A stretch of 27,346 nucleotides of DNA from DATFXF01 sp035258565 (lineage in GTDB: Bacteria > Acidobacteriota > Terriglobia > Acidiferrales > UBA7541), in the NCBI GenBank assembly GCA_035258565.1, contig DATFXF010000051.1, positions 1 through 27,346 on the forward strand, written 5' to 3'. Positions 1-7,900 of this stretch are shown piece by piece. Both the position numbers and the translations under genes were made by a program. Numbering within the stretch: the stretch's first letter is position 1; every line of letters begins with the position of its first letter. The notes below the pieces were generated by a model. The model made no database searches. It worked only from the letters and a program-made list of their open reading frames with translations, and was not told where the DNA came from.

Positions 1-285
1 ATTGCCGCCGTCAATCAGGATGTCGCCGCGCTCCATGCGCTCGGCCAGGGCCACTACGGTCTGTTCGGTCGGGCCGCCCGCCGGCACCATCAGCCAGGCC
101 GCGCGCGGCTTGGAGAGCTGGGTGACAAATTCGTCGAGCGAGGCCGCTCCGGTGGCCCCCTCGCCAGCGAGCTGCATCACGTTAGCGCGGTTGAGGTCAA
201 AGACTACGCACTGGTGGCCTCCGCGCATCAACCGCCGCACCATGTTCGCGCCCATTCTTCCCAAACCAACCATGCCGATTTGCAT
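1..285 (-). CDS. gnd: 6-phosphogluconate dehydrogenase, N-terminal part, cut by the window edge
   Basis: The ATG at 285 opens 95 codons that run off the left edge. The protein begins MQIGMVGLGRMGANMVRRL, a Rossmann dinucleotide-binding start with the GLGRMG loop, followed by a VFDLNR strand end and, at the truncated end, the ILIDGGN segment typical of this family. The enzyme oxidatively decarboxylates 6-phosphogluconate to ribulose-5-phosphate. The start resembles the shorter (about 300 residue) YqeC/GndA-like type, but the C-terminal domain that would prove it lies outside the window. A strong ribosome site, AAAGGAG, lies 8 bases before the ATG. It is the last visible gene of the operon, 38 bases after the tal-pgi stop, which fits a role feeding pentose phosphates to the other enzymes. 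Beta-hydroxyacid dehydrogenases share the fold; the pathway context makes them less likely. Confidence 0.88.
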   Translation of the reverse strand, partial: MQIGMVGLGRMGANMVRRLMRGGHQCVVFDLNRANVMQLAGEGATGAASLDEFVTQLSKPRAAWLMVPAGGPTEQTVVALAERMERGDILIDGGN

Positions 286-323
286 ATCTGTGGCTCCTTT
301 CTCCGCTTCGCGGAGACCGGGCC

Positions 324-3230
324 TTAGGACAATGCCTGCTGAACGGCCTGGCCGAGTGTCGTGAGGCCCGCGGCCACATTAGCGCCCAAATGCACCCGCA
401 GCGCCCGCCGGTTCCGCTCGGCCAGCACCTGGAAGTCGCCACGGGCCTGCGCGGCCTTCACCACGCCAAAGGTGTACTTCTGCCCAGGCACGGGCAGGTC
501 GCGCGCATCGTCGCAAGTAATCTGCAGGAAGACGCCCGTGTTCGGCCCACCCTTATAGGCTTGACCGGTCGAATGGAGGAACCGCGGACCGAAGCCAAGG
601 CAGGTGGCGACGCGCTTGGCATCCCGAACCGCGAGCCGCAACTCTTCGAGCGCCTTCTCGTGCGCTTCGTTCATCTCCAGGAAGGCCAGCAACGCAAAAT
701 AATCGCCCGCCTGGAGACGACCGAGGTGCGCGCGCAGATAGTGCACGAGCGAAGGGGTGCTCCCCACCGCGCGCGCAAGTGTTTGGGCGTTCTTGTCATC
801 CGTGAACAGCTTGATGCCATCTTCTTCGAGCAGCGGTGTTTCCGGCGGCAGCTCCCCCGTTTTCTCATACTCTGTTGTCAGCTTGCGCGTCGCCACCTTG
901 CTGGCCTCGACGTCCGGTTGATTGAACGGGTTGATACCGATGATCGAACCCGCCACAGCAGTGGCAATCTCCCAGCGGAAGAATTCCTGACCGAGAGCGT
1001 ACGGCTCGGCCACGACGAGACGAACCACAGGATGTCCGGCCTCTTCGAGCGTTGCTACAGCTCGATCCTGCTTCGGATCCGGCGCCGAGGTCAGACGCAG
1101 ATAGGCGAACATGCGGTCCTGGCCATACACCGCTGGCGCGCCGAGTGCTTCTCGATCCACCGGAATGAGGCCCTTGCCGTCCTTGCCGGTGGATTCGGCC
1201 AGCAATTGCTCGAGCCATGCCCCCAAGTCGGCGATGCCGGGTGAAGTGATGATGGTGACTTTGTCGCGGCCGTTCTTCGCCAGCACGCCAAGAATCGTTC
1301 CCAGAACAACGCCGGGATTTTCTCGGGCCGGCACACACGAGGCGCAGGCGTGTACCATCTCCTCGGCGCGGTCGAGAAACCTCGGCACATCCACGCCTTC
1401 CACGGCGGCGGGCACCATGCCGAAATCGGAAAGCGCCGAATAGCGTCCGCCGATGCTGGGCAGCCCGAAGAAGATGTGGCGGAAGCCGTCCGCTTCGGCC
1501 ACCTGCTGCATTTTCGAGCCGGGGTCGGTGATGGCGATGAAGCGTTTGCCAGCTTCATTCTCACCGAGCGCTTGCTTCGCGCGCTCGAAGAAATACTGCT
1601 TGAAGGTGTTGGGCTCGAGAGTGGTTCCGGACTTGCTCGAAACGATGAACAGCGTCTTCGCGAGGTTCACCCTCTTTTCGATGGCCTGAATTTGCGCTGG
1701 GTCGGTCGAATCGAGCACCAGCAGCTCGGGATGGCCCGCGATCTTGCCGAAGGTCCGCTCCATCACTTCCGGGCAAAGGCTTGAGCCGCCCATGCCCAGC
1801 AGCAGCGCGTGCGAGAAGCCTTCCCGTTTCACTTCTTCGGTCAAGGCGCGGAAATGATCGGCGTGCGCCAATTGATCTTCGGTGACCCCCAGCCAGCCGA
1901 GCCAGTTGCTCTCATCGGTTCCAGTCCACAGTGACGCCTCACGGGCCCACAGCCGTCGCCCCTTGCCGTGCACCTGCCACTCATCGAGCGAGGTCTCGAC
2001 CGCCGCTCGGAGCTTTTCTGGAAGGCGGTAGGCGGGACGACCGACGCTCGCTGGAATCGCGGCCTGGCATCGGCGGTCCACAGCGCCTAGCAGCTTGTCA
2101 AATGCCTCTGAGAAGAGCTTGACGCCGTCCTCGAGCAGCTGATCGGTCACTTCCTTCATCGAAATGCCAACCTGCTCGAGGGTGACCATCGTGTCGTGGG
2201 CCGCCTCAACATCTTCCTCAAGGCTGGCACGCGGCCGGCCATGGTCGCGGAAGGCATCGTAGGTGGCCGGGGGGATGGTGTCCACGGTGTCCGGGCCGAT
2301 GAGCTCCTCGACGTAGAGGACGTCGCGGTAGGCCGGATTCTTCGTGCTCGTGCTGGCCCACAGCAGACGCTGGGTCTGGGCCCCTTGCGAGGCTAGTCTC
2401 TCCCAGCGCGTGCCGCTAAAGAGTTGCTTATAACGTTGGTAGGCCAGCCGAGCGTTGGCAATGGCCACTTTGCCCAGCAGGCTGCGCAGCAGCGCCTGCT
2501 GGGCGGGACGCGTCTCCGCCTTTAGGCGCGCTCCGATCAGGCGATCGACGAGCGCGTCAATACGGCTCACGAAAAAGCTGGCCACGCTGGCCAAGCGGCT
2601 GACATCTCCCCCCTGGCTGGCCCGCTCCTCGAGGCCGGCGATGTACGCCTCGGCCACCCTTTCGTAGGCCTGCTGGGAAAAGAGCAGCGTCACGTTGATG
2701 TTAATGCCCTCGCTGATCAATTGCTGGATGGTTGGAATGCCCTCGGGCGTGGCGGGCACTTTGATCATCACGTTTTCGCGCCCCGTAGCCTTCCACAGGA
2801 GCCTGGCCTCGCCGAGCGTCGCTTTCGTGTCACGCGCGAGGTAGGGTGAGACCTCCAGGCTGACGTAACCGTCGCGGCGTTTGGTCTCGACAAAGACGGG
2901 CCGGAACACGTCCGCGGCATCCTGGATGTCGCGCACGGCCAACTGCTCGTAGATCGCCTGTGCACCTAGCTCCTTGTTCTGCTCCAGTGCCTTCAGGGCC
3001 TCCGAGTAATCCGTGCTGCCAGTGATGGCCTTCTCGAAGATGGCGGGGTTCGAGGTGACGCCGCGCAGGCCGTCTTCCTGAATGAAGCGTTCGAGCTCAC
3101 CGCTTGTGATCAGGCTCCGGCGAATGTAGTCGAGCCAGACCGATTGGCCGTAGTCGTTCAAGGCTTTCAAAGGGTTCGTGGCTCTTGCGTTCCCTCGACT
3201 ACTCGGACCCGGCCTCGCTGTCATACTCAT
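324..3230 (-). CDS. tal-pgi: Bifunctional transaldolase / glucose-6-phosphate isomerase fusion
   Basis: This 968-residue protein joins two pathway enzymes. Residues about 20-380 are a transaldolase: the VTSNPAIFEKAI segment lies near 58-69, and K157 in MIKVPAT is the expected Schiff-base lysine. Residues about 400-968 are a phosphoglucose isomerase: a GMGGSSL phosphate-binding segment lies near 479-485 and SSKSGTTLEPN near 531-541. Transaldolase exchanges three-carbon units between sugar phosphates; the isomerase interconverts glucose- and fructose-6-phosphate, so the fusion links the pentose phosphate pathway to glycolysis in the cytoplasm. Tal-Pgi fusions are known in several bacterial phyla. 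The start codon overlaps the rpiB stop (ATGA), and GAGAGGGAG inside rpiB is a good ribosome site, so translation is probably coupled. The frame is intact throughout. Confidence 0.95.
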   Translation of the reverse strand: MSMTARPGPSSRGNARATNPLKALNDYGQSVWLDYIRRSLITSGELERFIQEDGLRGVTSNPAIFEKAITGSTDYSEALKALEQNKELGAQAIYEQLAVRDIQDAADVFRPVFVETKRRDGYVSLEVSPYLARDTKATLGEARLLWKATGRENVMIKVPATPEGIPTIQQLISEGININVTLLFSQQAYERVAEAYIAGLEERASQGGDVSRLASVASFFVSRIDALVDRLIGARLKAETRPAQQALLRSLLGKVAIANARLAYQRYKQLFSGTRWERLASQGAQTQRLLWASTSTKNPAYRDVLYVEELIGPDTVDTIPPATYDAFRDHGRPRASLEEDVEAAHDTMVTLEQVGISMKEVTDQLLEDGVKLFSEAFDKLLGAVDRRCQAAIPASVGRPAYRLPEKLRAAVETSLDEWQVHGKGRRLWAREASLWTGTDESNWLGWLGVTEDQLAHADHFRALTEEVKREGFSHALLLGMGGSSLCPEVMERTFGKIAGHPELLVLDSTDPAQIQAIEKRVNLAKTLFIVSSKSGTTLEPNTFKQYFFERAKQALGENEAGKRFIAITDPGSKMQQVAEADGFRHIFFGLPSIGGRYSALSDFGMVPAAVEGVDVPRFLDRAEEMVHACASCVPARENPGVVLGTILGVLAKNGRDKVTIITSPGIADLGAWLEQLLAESTGKDGKGLIPVDREALGAPAVYGQDRMFAYLRLTSAPDPKQDRAVATLEEAGHPVVRLVVAEPYALGQEFFRWEIATAVAGSIIGINPFNQPDVEASKVATRKLTTEYEKTGELPPETPLLEEDGIKLFTDDKNAQTLARAVGSTPSLVHYLRAHLGRLQAGDYFALLAFLEMNEAHEKALEELRLAVRDAKRVATCLGFGPRFLHSTGQAYKGGPNTGVFLQITCDDARDLPVPGQKYTFGVVKAAQARGDFQVLAERNRRALRVHLGANVAAGLTTLGQAVQQALS

Positions 3231-3709
3231 CGCTTTGGCTCCCTCTCAAAAATCTCGTGACTCGAATAGCGCCGCTCGAGCGCGCTGATCTTCGCCAGCC
3301 GGCGCACGTGGCGCTCCTCCGCCGTGAATTCAGCGGCCAGAAACGCGCGGACCAGCTCGTGGGCCAGCTCCGGGCCGATCACCCGAGCACCGATCACCAG
3401 AATGTTCATGTTGTCGTGCTCGACGCCCTGATGGGCCGAGTAGGTGTCGTGGCAGAGGCCGGCGCGGATGCCCGGCAGCTTATTGGCGGCCACCGAGGCA
3501 CCCACTCCGCTTCCGCAAATTAGGATGCCCCGATCGGCGCGGCCCTCGCGGACCGCCAAGCCCACTGCTTCTGCGTAGTCGGGATAGTCCACTGGCGCCG
3601 TGCTCGAAGTTCCGACGTCAAGCACTGCGTGGCCCAGCTCGCCGCCGAACTTCACCAGGTCCTCTTTCAGCGCGAATCCCGCATGATCGCTGCCGAGAAC
3701 GATTCGCAC
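3227..3709 (-). CDS. rpiB: Ribose-5-phosphate isomerase B
   Basis: This 160-residue enzyme interconverts ribose-5-phosphate and ribulose-5-phosphate. It is the RpiB/LacAB type, unrelated to RpiA. Visible family features are the N-terminal MRIVLGSDHAGFALK with the D8-H9 pair, the catalytic cysteine C65 in GILICGSGVG, and H98 in the GVEHDN segment. The usual length is about 145-160. The start is GTG at 3709, only 3 bases after the tkt stop. GGGAGG, overlapping the end of tkt, serves as ribosome site. Its own stop overlaps the tal-pgi start by 4 bases. This tight spacing shows it belongs to the tkt-rpiB-tal-pgi-gnd operon. The tail after residue 140 is slightly longer than in enteric RpiB. LacA/LacB (galactose-6-phosphate isomerase subunits) is the alternative, disfavoured by context. 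Confidence 0.95.
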   Translation of the reverse strand: MRIVLGSDHAGFALKEDLVKFGGELGHAVLDVGTSSTAPVDYPDYAEAVGLAVREGRADRGILICGSGVGASVAANKLPGIRAGLCHDTYSAHQGVEHDNMNILVIGARVIGPELAHELVRAFLAAEFTAEERHVRRLAKISALERRYSSHEIFEREPKR

Positions 3710-3712
3710 GAC

Positions 3713-3991
3713 CTACCTCCCTTTGGCGAGCTGCGCTTTGGCGGCGGTGATGATGCGTTCGGGCGTGAAGCCAAACTTTCTCTGAAGCTCCCGGAGTGGC
3801 GCCGAAGCGCCAAAGGTCTTCATGCCGATCGACTCCCCTGCGGACCCGACGTACCGGGCCCAGCCGAACGTAGACGCTTGCTCGACGGCGACCCGCGCGG
3901 TGATGTCCGGCGGCAGCACGCTATCCTTGTACCCCTGGTCCTGTTTCTCGAACAGCTCCCAAGAAGGCATGCTCACCACACGCGCCGCGAT
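3713..3991 (-). CDS. tkt: Transketolase C-terminal part, out of frame with the main tkt frame
   Basis: This stretch encodes the last roughly 92 residues of transketolase, reading IAARVVSMPSWELFEKQ and ending AQLAKGR. It matches the end of the transketolase C-terminal domain and contains the usual FGASAPLRELQRKFGFTPE segment. It has no plausible independent start: it is the continuation of the gene whose N-terminal part begins at 5768. Between the two parts, positions 4026 to 3994 read CVDAYEKLKAEG in a third frame, which is exactly the family sequence expected there. The gene is thus split by two breaks, one at about 4027-4028 (2 bases where a whole codon number is needed) and one at about 3992-3993 (one base missing in a G run). 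It is either an assembly error or a recently broken gene. Confidence 0.85.
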   Translation of the reverse strand: MAARVVSMPSWELFEKQDQGYKDSVLPPDITARVAVEQASTFGWARYVGSAGESIGMKTFGASAPLRELQRKFGFTPERIITAAKAQLAKGR

Positions 3992-4001
3992 CCCTCTGCC
4001 T

Positions 4002-5768
4002 TCAGCTTCTCGTATGCGTCGACACAAAGACCTCGCTGCCGCTCGCGAACAACAACACCTGCGGCTTGCCGTCCGGCGCATCGGCGAGCACATACGCACC
4101 TTTGGCCAGGCCCGAGGCAGGAGCATACTTCGTGCGGTCGTATGTCGGCAGCGCCTGCCGGCTGAGGATGAGCGCCACAGGTCCGTGCCTCAGCTGCATG
4201 ATGACGCGCCAGGCCTCAACCACTTCGTTCGCGTCTGCCGGGCGCAGGGTGATGAGTCCGGGGATGGCGCGCAGCGAGGCCAGCTGCTCGACCGGCTGGT
4301 GCGTGGGCCCGTCCTCGCCCAAACCAATGGAGTCGTGCGTGAAGATGTGGATCACCGGGAGCTCCATGATCGCGCTCAGGCGGATCGCCGGCCGCGCGTA
4401 ATCGCTGAAGATCAGGAACCCGGAGCCGTAGGGTCGTACCTTGGAGAGTGAGAGCCCGTTCAAGATGGCACCCATCGCGTGTTCGCGAATACCAAAATGG
4501 AAATTACGCCCACCACGCTGGGTGGCCGTGAAATCGCCGCCACCGTCGAACGTCAGCCGGGTCTTTGTTGAAGGCGCGAGATCTGCCGAGCCGCCAATCA
4601 GCCAAGGCACATGCTGGGCAACGACATTCAGCACTTTGCCCGAGGCGTCACGCCCGGCGAGCCCCTTCGAGTCCGCGGGAAATGTCGGCAGGTCTTTGTC
4701 CCAACATTCGGGCAGCTCGCGGTGCTGCATGCAGTAGAGGTGGTCGGCGAGCTGCGGGTACTGCGCCTTGTATTCCTTGAACTTCGTCATCCAGGCTTCA
4801 CGCAGCTCATGCCCGCGCTTGCTCATGCCTTCCTTGAAATGCTCGCGCACGTCGTCGGGCACGAAGAACTTGGCATCCTCAGGCCAGCCGTAATTCCGCT
4901 TGGTGAGACGAATCTCCTCTTCGCCGAGCGGCTCGCCGTGTGCGGCGCTCGTGTCCTGCTTGTGTGGCGCGCCATAGGCGATGTGGCTATCAATGATGAT
5001 GAGCGTGGGCCGGTCGGTCGTGGCGTGAAACGTGTGGAAGGCTCGCTCGAGCATTTCGAGATCATTCGCGTCGCCCACGCGCGTGACGTTCCACCCGTAC
5101 CCGATGAAGCGTGTGGCCACATCGTCACTGAACGCCCAATCGGTATGACCCTCGATGGTGATCTTGTTGTTATCGTAGATCCAGCAGAGGTTCGAGAGCT
5201 TTCGGTGGCCAGCCAGGGAGGCAGCTTCGTTCGACACGCCTTCCATCATGCAGCCATCGCCCGCGAGGGCATACACGTCGTACTTGATCATCTCGTAGTT
5301 GGGATGATTGAAGTATTGCGCCATCCACTGCCCGGCAATGGCCATGCCCACGCTCGTCGCCACACCCTGGCCTAGCGGGCCGGTGGTGGCCTCGACGCCG
5401 GATGTCCAGCGGTACTCGGGGTGGCCGGGGCACTTGCTGTCGAGCTGGCGGAACCTCTTGATGTCCTCGAGCTTGACCGAAAGCTCGCCCAGCCGCTCGT
5501 AGGCGGGGTTCACGGCCTTTACGCCCGCCAGATGCAGCATCGAATAGAGCAGCATCGAAGCATGCCCCATGGAAAGAACAAAACGGTCGCGATTCGGCCA
5601 GATGGGGTCTTCGGGGTCAAAGCGGAGGAACCGTTGCCACAGGCAGTATACGACCGGAGCCATGGCCATCGGCGTACCGGGGTGACCCGAGTTGGCCTGC
5701 TGGACAGCGTCCATGGACAACGTGCGGATCGTGTTGATGGAGAGCGCGTCAAGCCGGCCAATGGTCAC
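4002..5768 (-). CDS. tkt: Transketolase, main reading frame (frame broken near the 3' end)
   Basis: Transketolase moves two-carbon ketol units between sugar phosphates using thiamine diphosphate. The N-terminal domain shows ANSGHPGTPMAMAP near residue 25, GPLGQGVATSVGMA in the cofactor-binding region and the GDGCMMEGVSNEAASLAGH motif that binds the diphosphate through a metal ion. The central pyrimidine-binding domain shows FGIREHAMGAILNG, whose Glu activates the cofactor, and the DSIGLGEDGPTHQP segment. The start is GTG at 5768, with AGGAGGT six bases upstream. The frame is genuine to GSEV at about 4029; the last residues before the stop are frameshift product. Restoring two frames gives about 690 residues, normal for the family. 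It is the first gene of a four-gene operon. No clear promoter is visible upstream. Confidence 0.93.
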   Translation of the reverse strand: MTIGRLDALSINTIRTLSMDAVQQANSGHPGTPMAMAPVVYCLWQRFLRFDPEDPIWPNRDRFVLSMGHASMLLYSMLHLAGVKAVNPAYERLGELSVKLEDIKRFRQLDSKCPGHPEYRWTSGVEATTGPLGQGVATSVGMAIAGQWMAQYFNHPNYEMIKYDVYALAGDGCMMEGVSNEAASLAGHRKLSNLCWIYDNNKITIEGHTDWAFSDDVATRFIGYGWNVTRVGDANDLEMLERAFHTFHATTDRPTLIIIDSHIAYGAPHKQDTSAAHGEPLGEEEIRLTKRNYGWPEDAKFFVPDDVREHFKEGMSKRGHELREAWMTKFKEYKAQYPQLADHLYCMQHRELPECWDKDLPTFPADSKGLAGRDASGKVLNVVAQHVPWLIGGSADLAPSTKTRLTFDGGGDFTATQRGGRNFHFGIREHAMGAILNGLSLSKVRPYGSGFLIFSDYARPAIRLSAIMELPVIHIFTHDSIGLGEDGPTHQPVEQLASLRAIPGLITLRPADANEVVEAWRVIMQLRHGPVALILSRQALPTYDRTKYAPASGLAKGAYVLADAPDGKPQVLLFASGSEVFVSTHTRS

Positions 5769-6147
5769 CGCTGCACCTCCTGCTTCAAGCTCATCTGGGG
5801 CTTAGTCAAACCCGGCAGACCATAGATCGAAGGGGAAACCCGCCGAGAACCCTTTCTGGCGGACCAAACACAACTGGATTCTCCCCACCTACCGGAAACT
5901 CGTCGATTTCCGGCTACGGGCGCGCAATGAAAACTCGGGGCCAGCTGCGGATCCCCCCGCGTGCGGTGCTTACGATCGAGCACACATCCTAACAACTCAT
6001 CGAACGTCAGGTGGTGCAACCCACGACGGATCTGTACTGATCTTGCTCTTTTCGGGTGTTGGAGCTCGACGATTAGGATCTTCGCCGCGCAGCGGAGCGC
6101 ACGTTCCCCCCTCCCTGGCCGGGTCAGGATGTGACGCGCGCCGCCCG
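5769..6147. other. Intergenic region upstream of the tkt operon
   Basis: About 380 bases separate the tkt start from the end of the DUF2934 gene. The only assigned element is the tkt ribosome site (AGGAGGT) just before 5768. Longer open frames here have no recognisable domain and no good start, so I treat them as chance. The operon promoter is expected in this stretch, but I see no convincing -35/-10 pair. Confidence 0.5.
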
Positions 6148-6387
6148 CTAATTCTCGTGAGACTTGGACCTCTGGTGGCGCAACTCGCGCTCGGCCTGCA
6201 GCCAATCTTCCAACTCACGACCGGGTTCGCTCCCGCGAGCCTGGTAGATTTCATAGGCGCGCCGTGCGATCTCCTCGTAGGCGAGGGAACCGTTTTCCGC
6301 GCGCGCCGCTGCCCGCGGGGTACGCCCGCGTGGCCTGCGCTTCCCTTCTTTTTCATCCGTTATTGGCACGATGACTTCTCCCAGCAT
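6148..6387 (-). CDS. Small DUF2934 protein
   Basis: This 79-residue protein ends in the DUF2934 signature: EEIARRAYEIYQARGSEP is followed by GRELEDWLQAERELRHQRS. The domain is a short helical hairpin common in Acidobacteriota and Proteobacteria; its function is unknown. The first 35 residues are basic and rich in Arg, Pro and Ala (KEGKRRPRGRTPRAAARAENG), probably disordered. There is no signal peptide or membrane segment, so it is likely cytoplasmic. The ATG at 6387 has no strong ribosome site. It stands alone, between the tkt operon and the divergent radical SAM gene, with about 310 bases to the latter. The domain assignment is fairly sure; nothing in the sequence tells its role. Confidence 0.8.
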   Translation of the reverse strand: MLGEVIVPITDEKEGKRRPRGRTPRAAARAENGSLAYEEIARRAYEIYQARGSEPGRELEDWLQAERELRHQRSKSHEN

Positions 6388-6698
6388 TGCATAGGGTGAA
6401 TGGACTCAGTGGATTCTGGATTCTGCTTCCTTCGACGAAAACAGTGAGAGCGATTGGAGGAAGCTGACTCGCCTGCCGCGCACAGCAACGCGCCTATCTC
6501 GAACTTCAGTATATCAGATGCAACAGGGGTGGCAGGGTTTCAGCGAGGCTAGAGAGTGAGGAATCTGAGGGGGCACCAGGCAGGCAACCTAACGCGCGGA
6601 CCTCTTGCGCGCGGCGTCTGGCCTCTGGTATAGGATAGGGCCGCCACCGGGGGTTCACCGCCACTGGGTTCTTGTGGAAAGTACTGTAAACTAGCACG
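6388..6698. other. Divergent intergenic region between DUF2934 and radical SAM genes
   Basis: These roughly 310 bases must hold promoters for both divergent genes. A TGTAAACT stretch about 10 bases before the radical SAM ATG resembles a -10 element, but no matching -35 is apparent and it would leave almost no leader. No remnant gene or repeat is recognisable. Confidence 0.4.
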
Positions 6699-7751
6699 AT
6701 GCTGAACCGCACCACCCTCAGGCGCACCCTGCGATTTGTGCGCACCCGCCTGCGTGAATGGCGGATGATCGCCAAGGGATTGCTCTCCACACATCACCCG
6801 GTCCTCGCCCACGTCATCCCCATCCGCCGCTGCAATCTTTCCTGCGCTTACTGTAACGAGTACGACGATCACTCCGGACCCGTGCCGCTCGAGGTCATGT
6901 ACAGGCGGATCGATCGGCTTGCTTCCCTCGGCACGACCATTATCACCATCAGCGGCGGGGAACCCTTGCTGCACCCCGATCTCGACCTGATCATTCGCCG
7001 CGTTCGCCGACGCGGCATCATTGCGGGGCTGATTACGAACGGATACCTGCTGACCGCAGAGCGCATCCAGGAGCTCAATCGCGCGGGCCTCGAGCACCTC
7101 CAGATCAGCATTGATAACGTGATGCCGGATGAAGTCTCCAAGAAAAGCCTCAAGGTGCTGGAGCAGAAGTTGCGTTTGCTGGCCGAACACGCCTGGTTTC
7201 AGATCAACATCAACTCCGTACTTGGCAGCGGCGTGAAAAACCCCACCGATGCCCTCGTGGTGGCCCGCCGCGCCCTCGAACTGGGTTTCACCAGCACCGT
7301 CGGTCTGATCCACGACGGCACCGGCCAGCTTCAACCGCTCGGCCTGCAGGAGCGATCGATCTTCGAGACGGTGATGGAAATGGGTAAGCGCTCCTACTCG
7401 CGGTTCAACCGGTTCCAGCACAACATCGCCCGGGGCGAGCCCAACACCTGGCGCTGCCGCTCCGGCTCCCGATACCTCTATATTTGCGAGGACGGCCTCG
7501 TGCACTGGTGCTCGCAGCAGCGCGGCTATCCCGGAATTCCACTCGAGAGGTTCGCCGAGGAGGACCGACGCCGCGAGTTCTATACCCGCAAGCCGTGTGC
7601 TCCCCGCTGCACCGTCTCCTGCGTCCAGCAAGTGGCCCTCCTGGATAACTGGCGGGCGCCGCAGAACCTGAAGCCACGCCCGTTGCCTGTTCCCACTCCC
7701 CCGGGACCGCTCGTCGAGCTCACCACGGCCGGCGTTCCCGAACGGCGCTAG
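6699..7751 (+). CDS. Radical SAM protein with a cysteine-rich C-terminal region
   Basis: This 350-residue protein has the radical SAM cluster motif CxxxCxxC at C45, C49 and C52 (RRCNLSCAYCNEYDDHS), which holds the 4Fe-4S cluster that cleaves S-adenosylmethionine. SGGEPLLHPDL near 85-95 is the conserved SAM-binding strand, and ITNGYLL near 112-118 and QISIDN near 135-140 are typical barrel strands. Six further cysteines, C253, C263, C271, C300, C304 and C308, form a SPASM-like auxiliary cluster region. Such proteins often modify peptides or small molecules, but the substrate cannot be told and no precursor peptide gene is seen beside it. The start at 6699 lacks a clear ribosome site; ATG at 6765 is an alternative. 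A kinase gene follows on the same strand after about 150 bases. Confidence 0.85.
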   Translation: MLNRTTLRRTLRFVRTRLREWRMIAKGLLSTHHPVLAHVIPIRRCNLSCAYCNEYDDHSGPVPLEVMYRRIDRLASLGTTIITISGGEPLLHPDLDLIIRRVRRRGIIAGLITNGYLLTAERIQELNRAGLEHLQISIDNVMPDEVSKKSLKVLEQKLRLLAEHAWFQININSVLGSGVKNPTDALVVARRALELGFTSTVGLIHDGTGQLQPLGLQERSIFETVMEMGKRSYSRFNRFQHNIARGEPNTWRCRSGSRYLYICEDGLVHWCSQQRGYPGIPLERFAEEDRRREFYTRKPCAPRCTVSCVQQVALLDNWRAPQNLKPRPLPVPTPPGPLVELTTAGVPERR

Positions 7752-7796
7752 CCCCCTTCCGCGCTCCCTGGCCTCGCCGCTGCTCGAGAACGTTGC

Positions 7797-7827
7797 TGCT
7801 GCTGGTGGTCCGGTGCACCCAGCAGCA
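7797..7827 (+). terminator. Hairpin between the radical SAM and kinase genes
   Basis: TGCTGCTGG at 7797-7805 and CCAGCAGCA at 7819-7827 form a perfect 9-bp stem with a 13-base loop, about 45 bases after the radical SAM stop. No T run follows, so it is only a candidate terminator or mRNA structure in the leader of the kinase gene. Confidence 0.3.
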
Positions 7828-7900
7828 TTAGGGTTCTGGGCTCTCCCTCGATGCCCTCCTGACCCCGTACGGTAAGGAACATCGGCGCTCTGAGCCAGAT

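Noticed and set aside
390..1244. 284-codon plus-strand frame opposite tal-pgi
   Set aside because: It is a shadow of the conserved isomerase domain, with no recognisable motif.
5765..6205. 146-codon minus-strand frame upstream of tkt
   Set aside because: It overlaps the DUF2934 gene end and the tkt start region, has odd composition and no motif.
6549..7631. Long (360-codon) minus-strand reading frame opposite the radical SAM gene
   Set aside because: It is antisense to a clear radical SAM gene and shows no domain; the high GC content keeps such shadow frames open.
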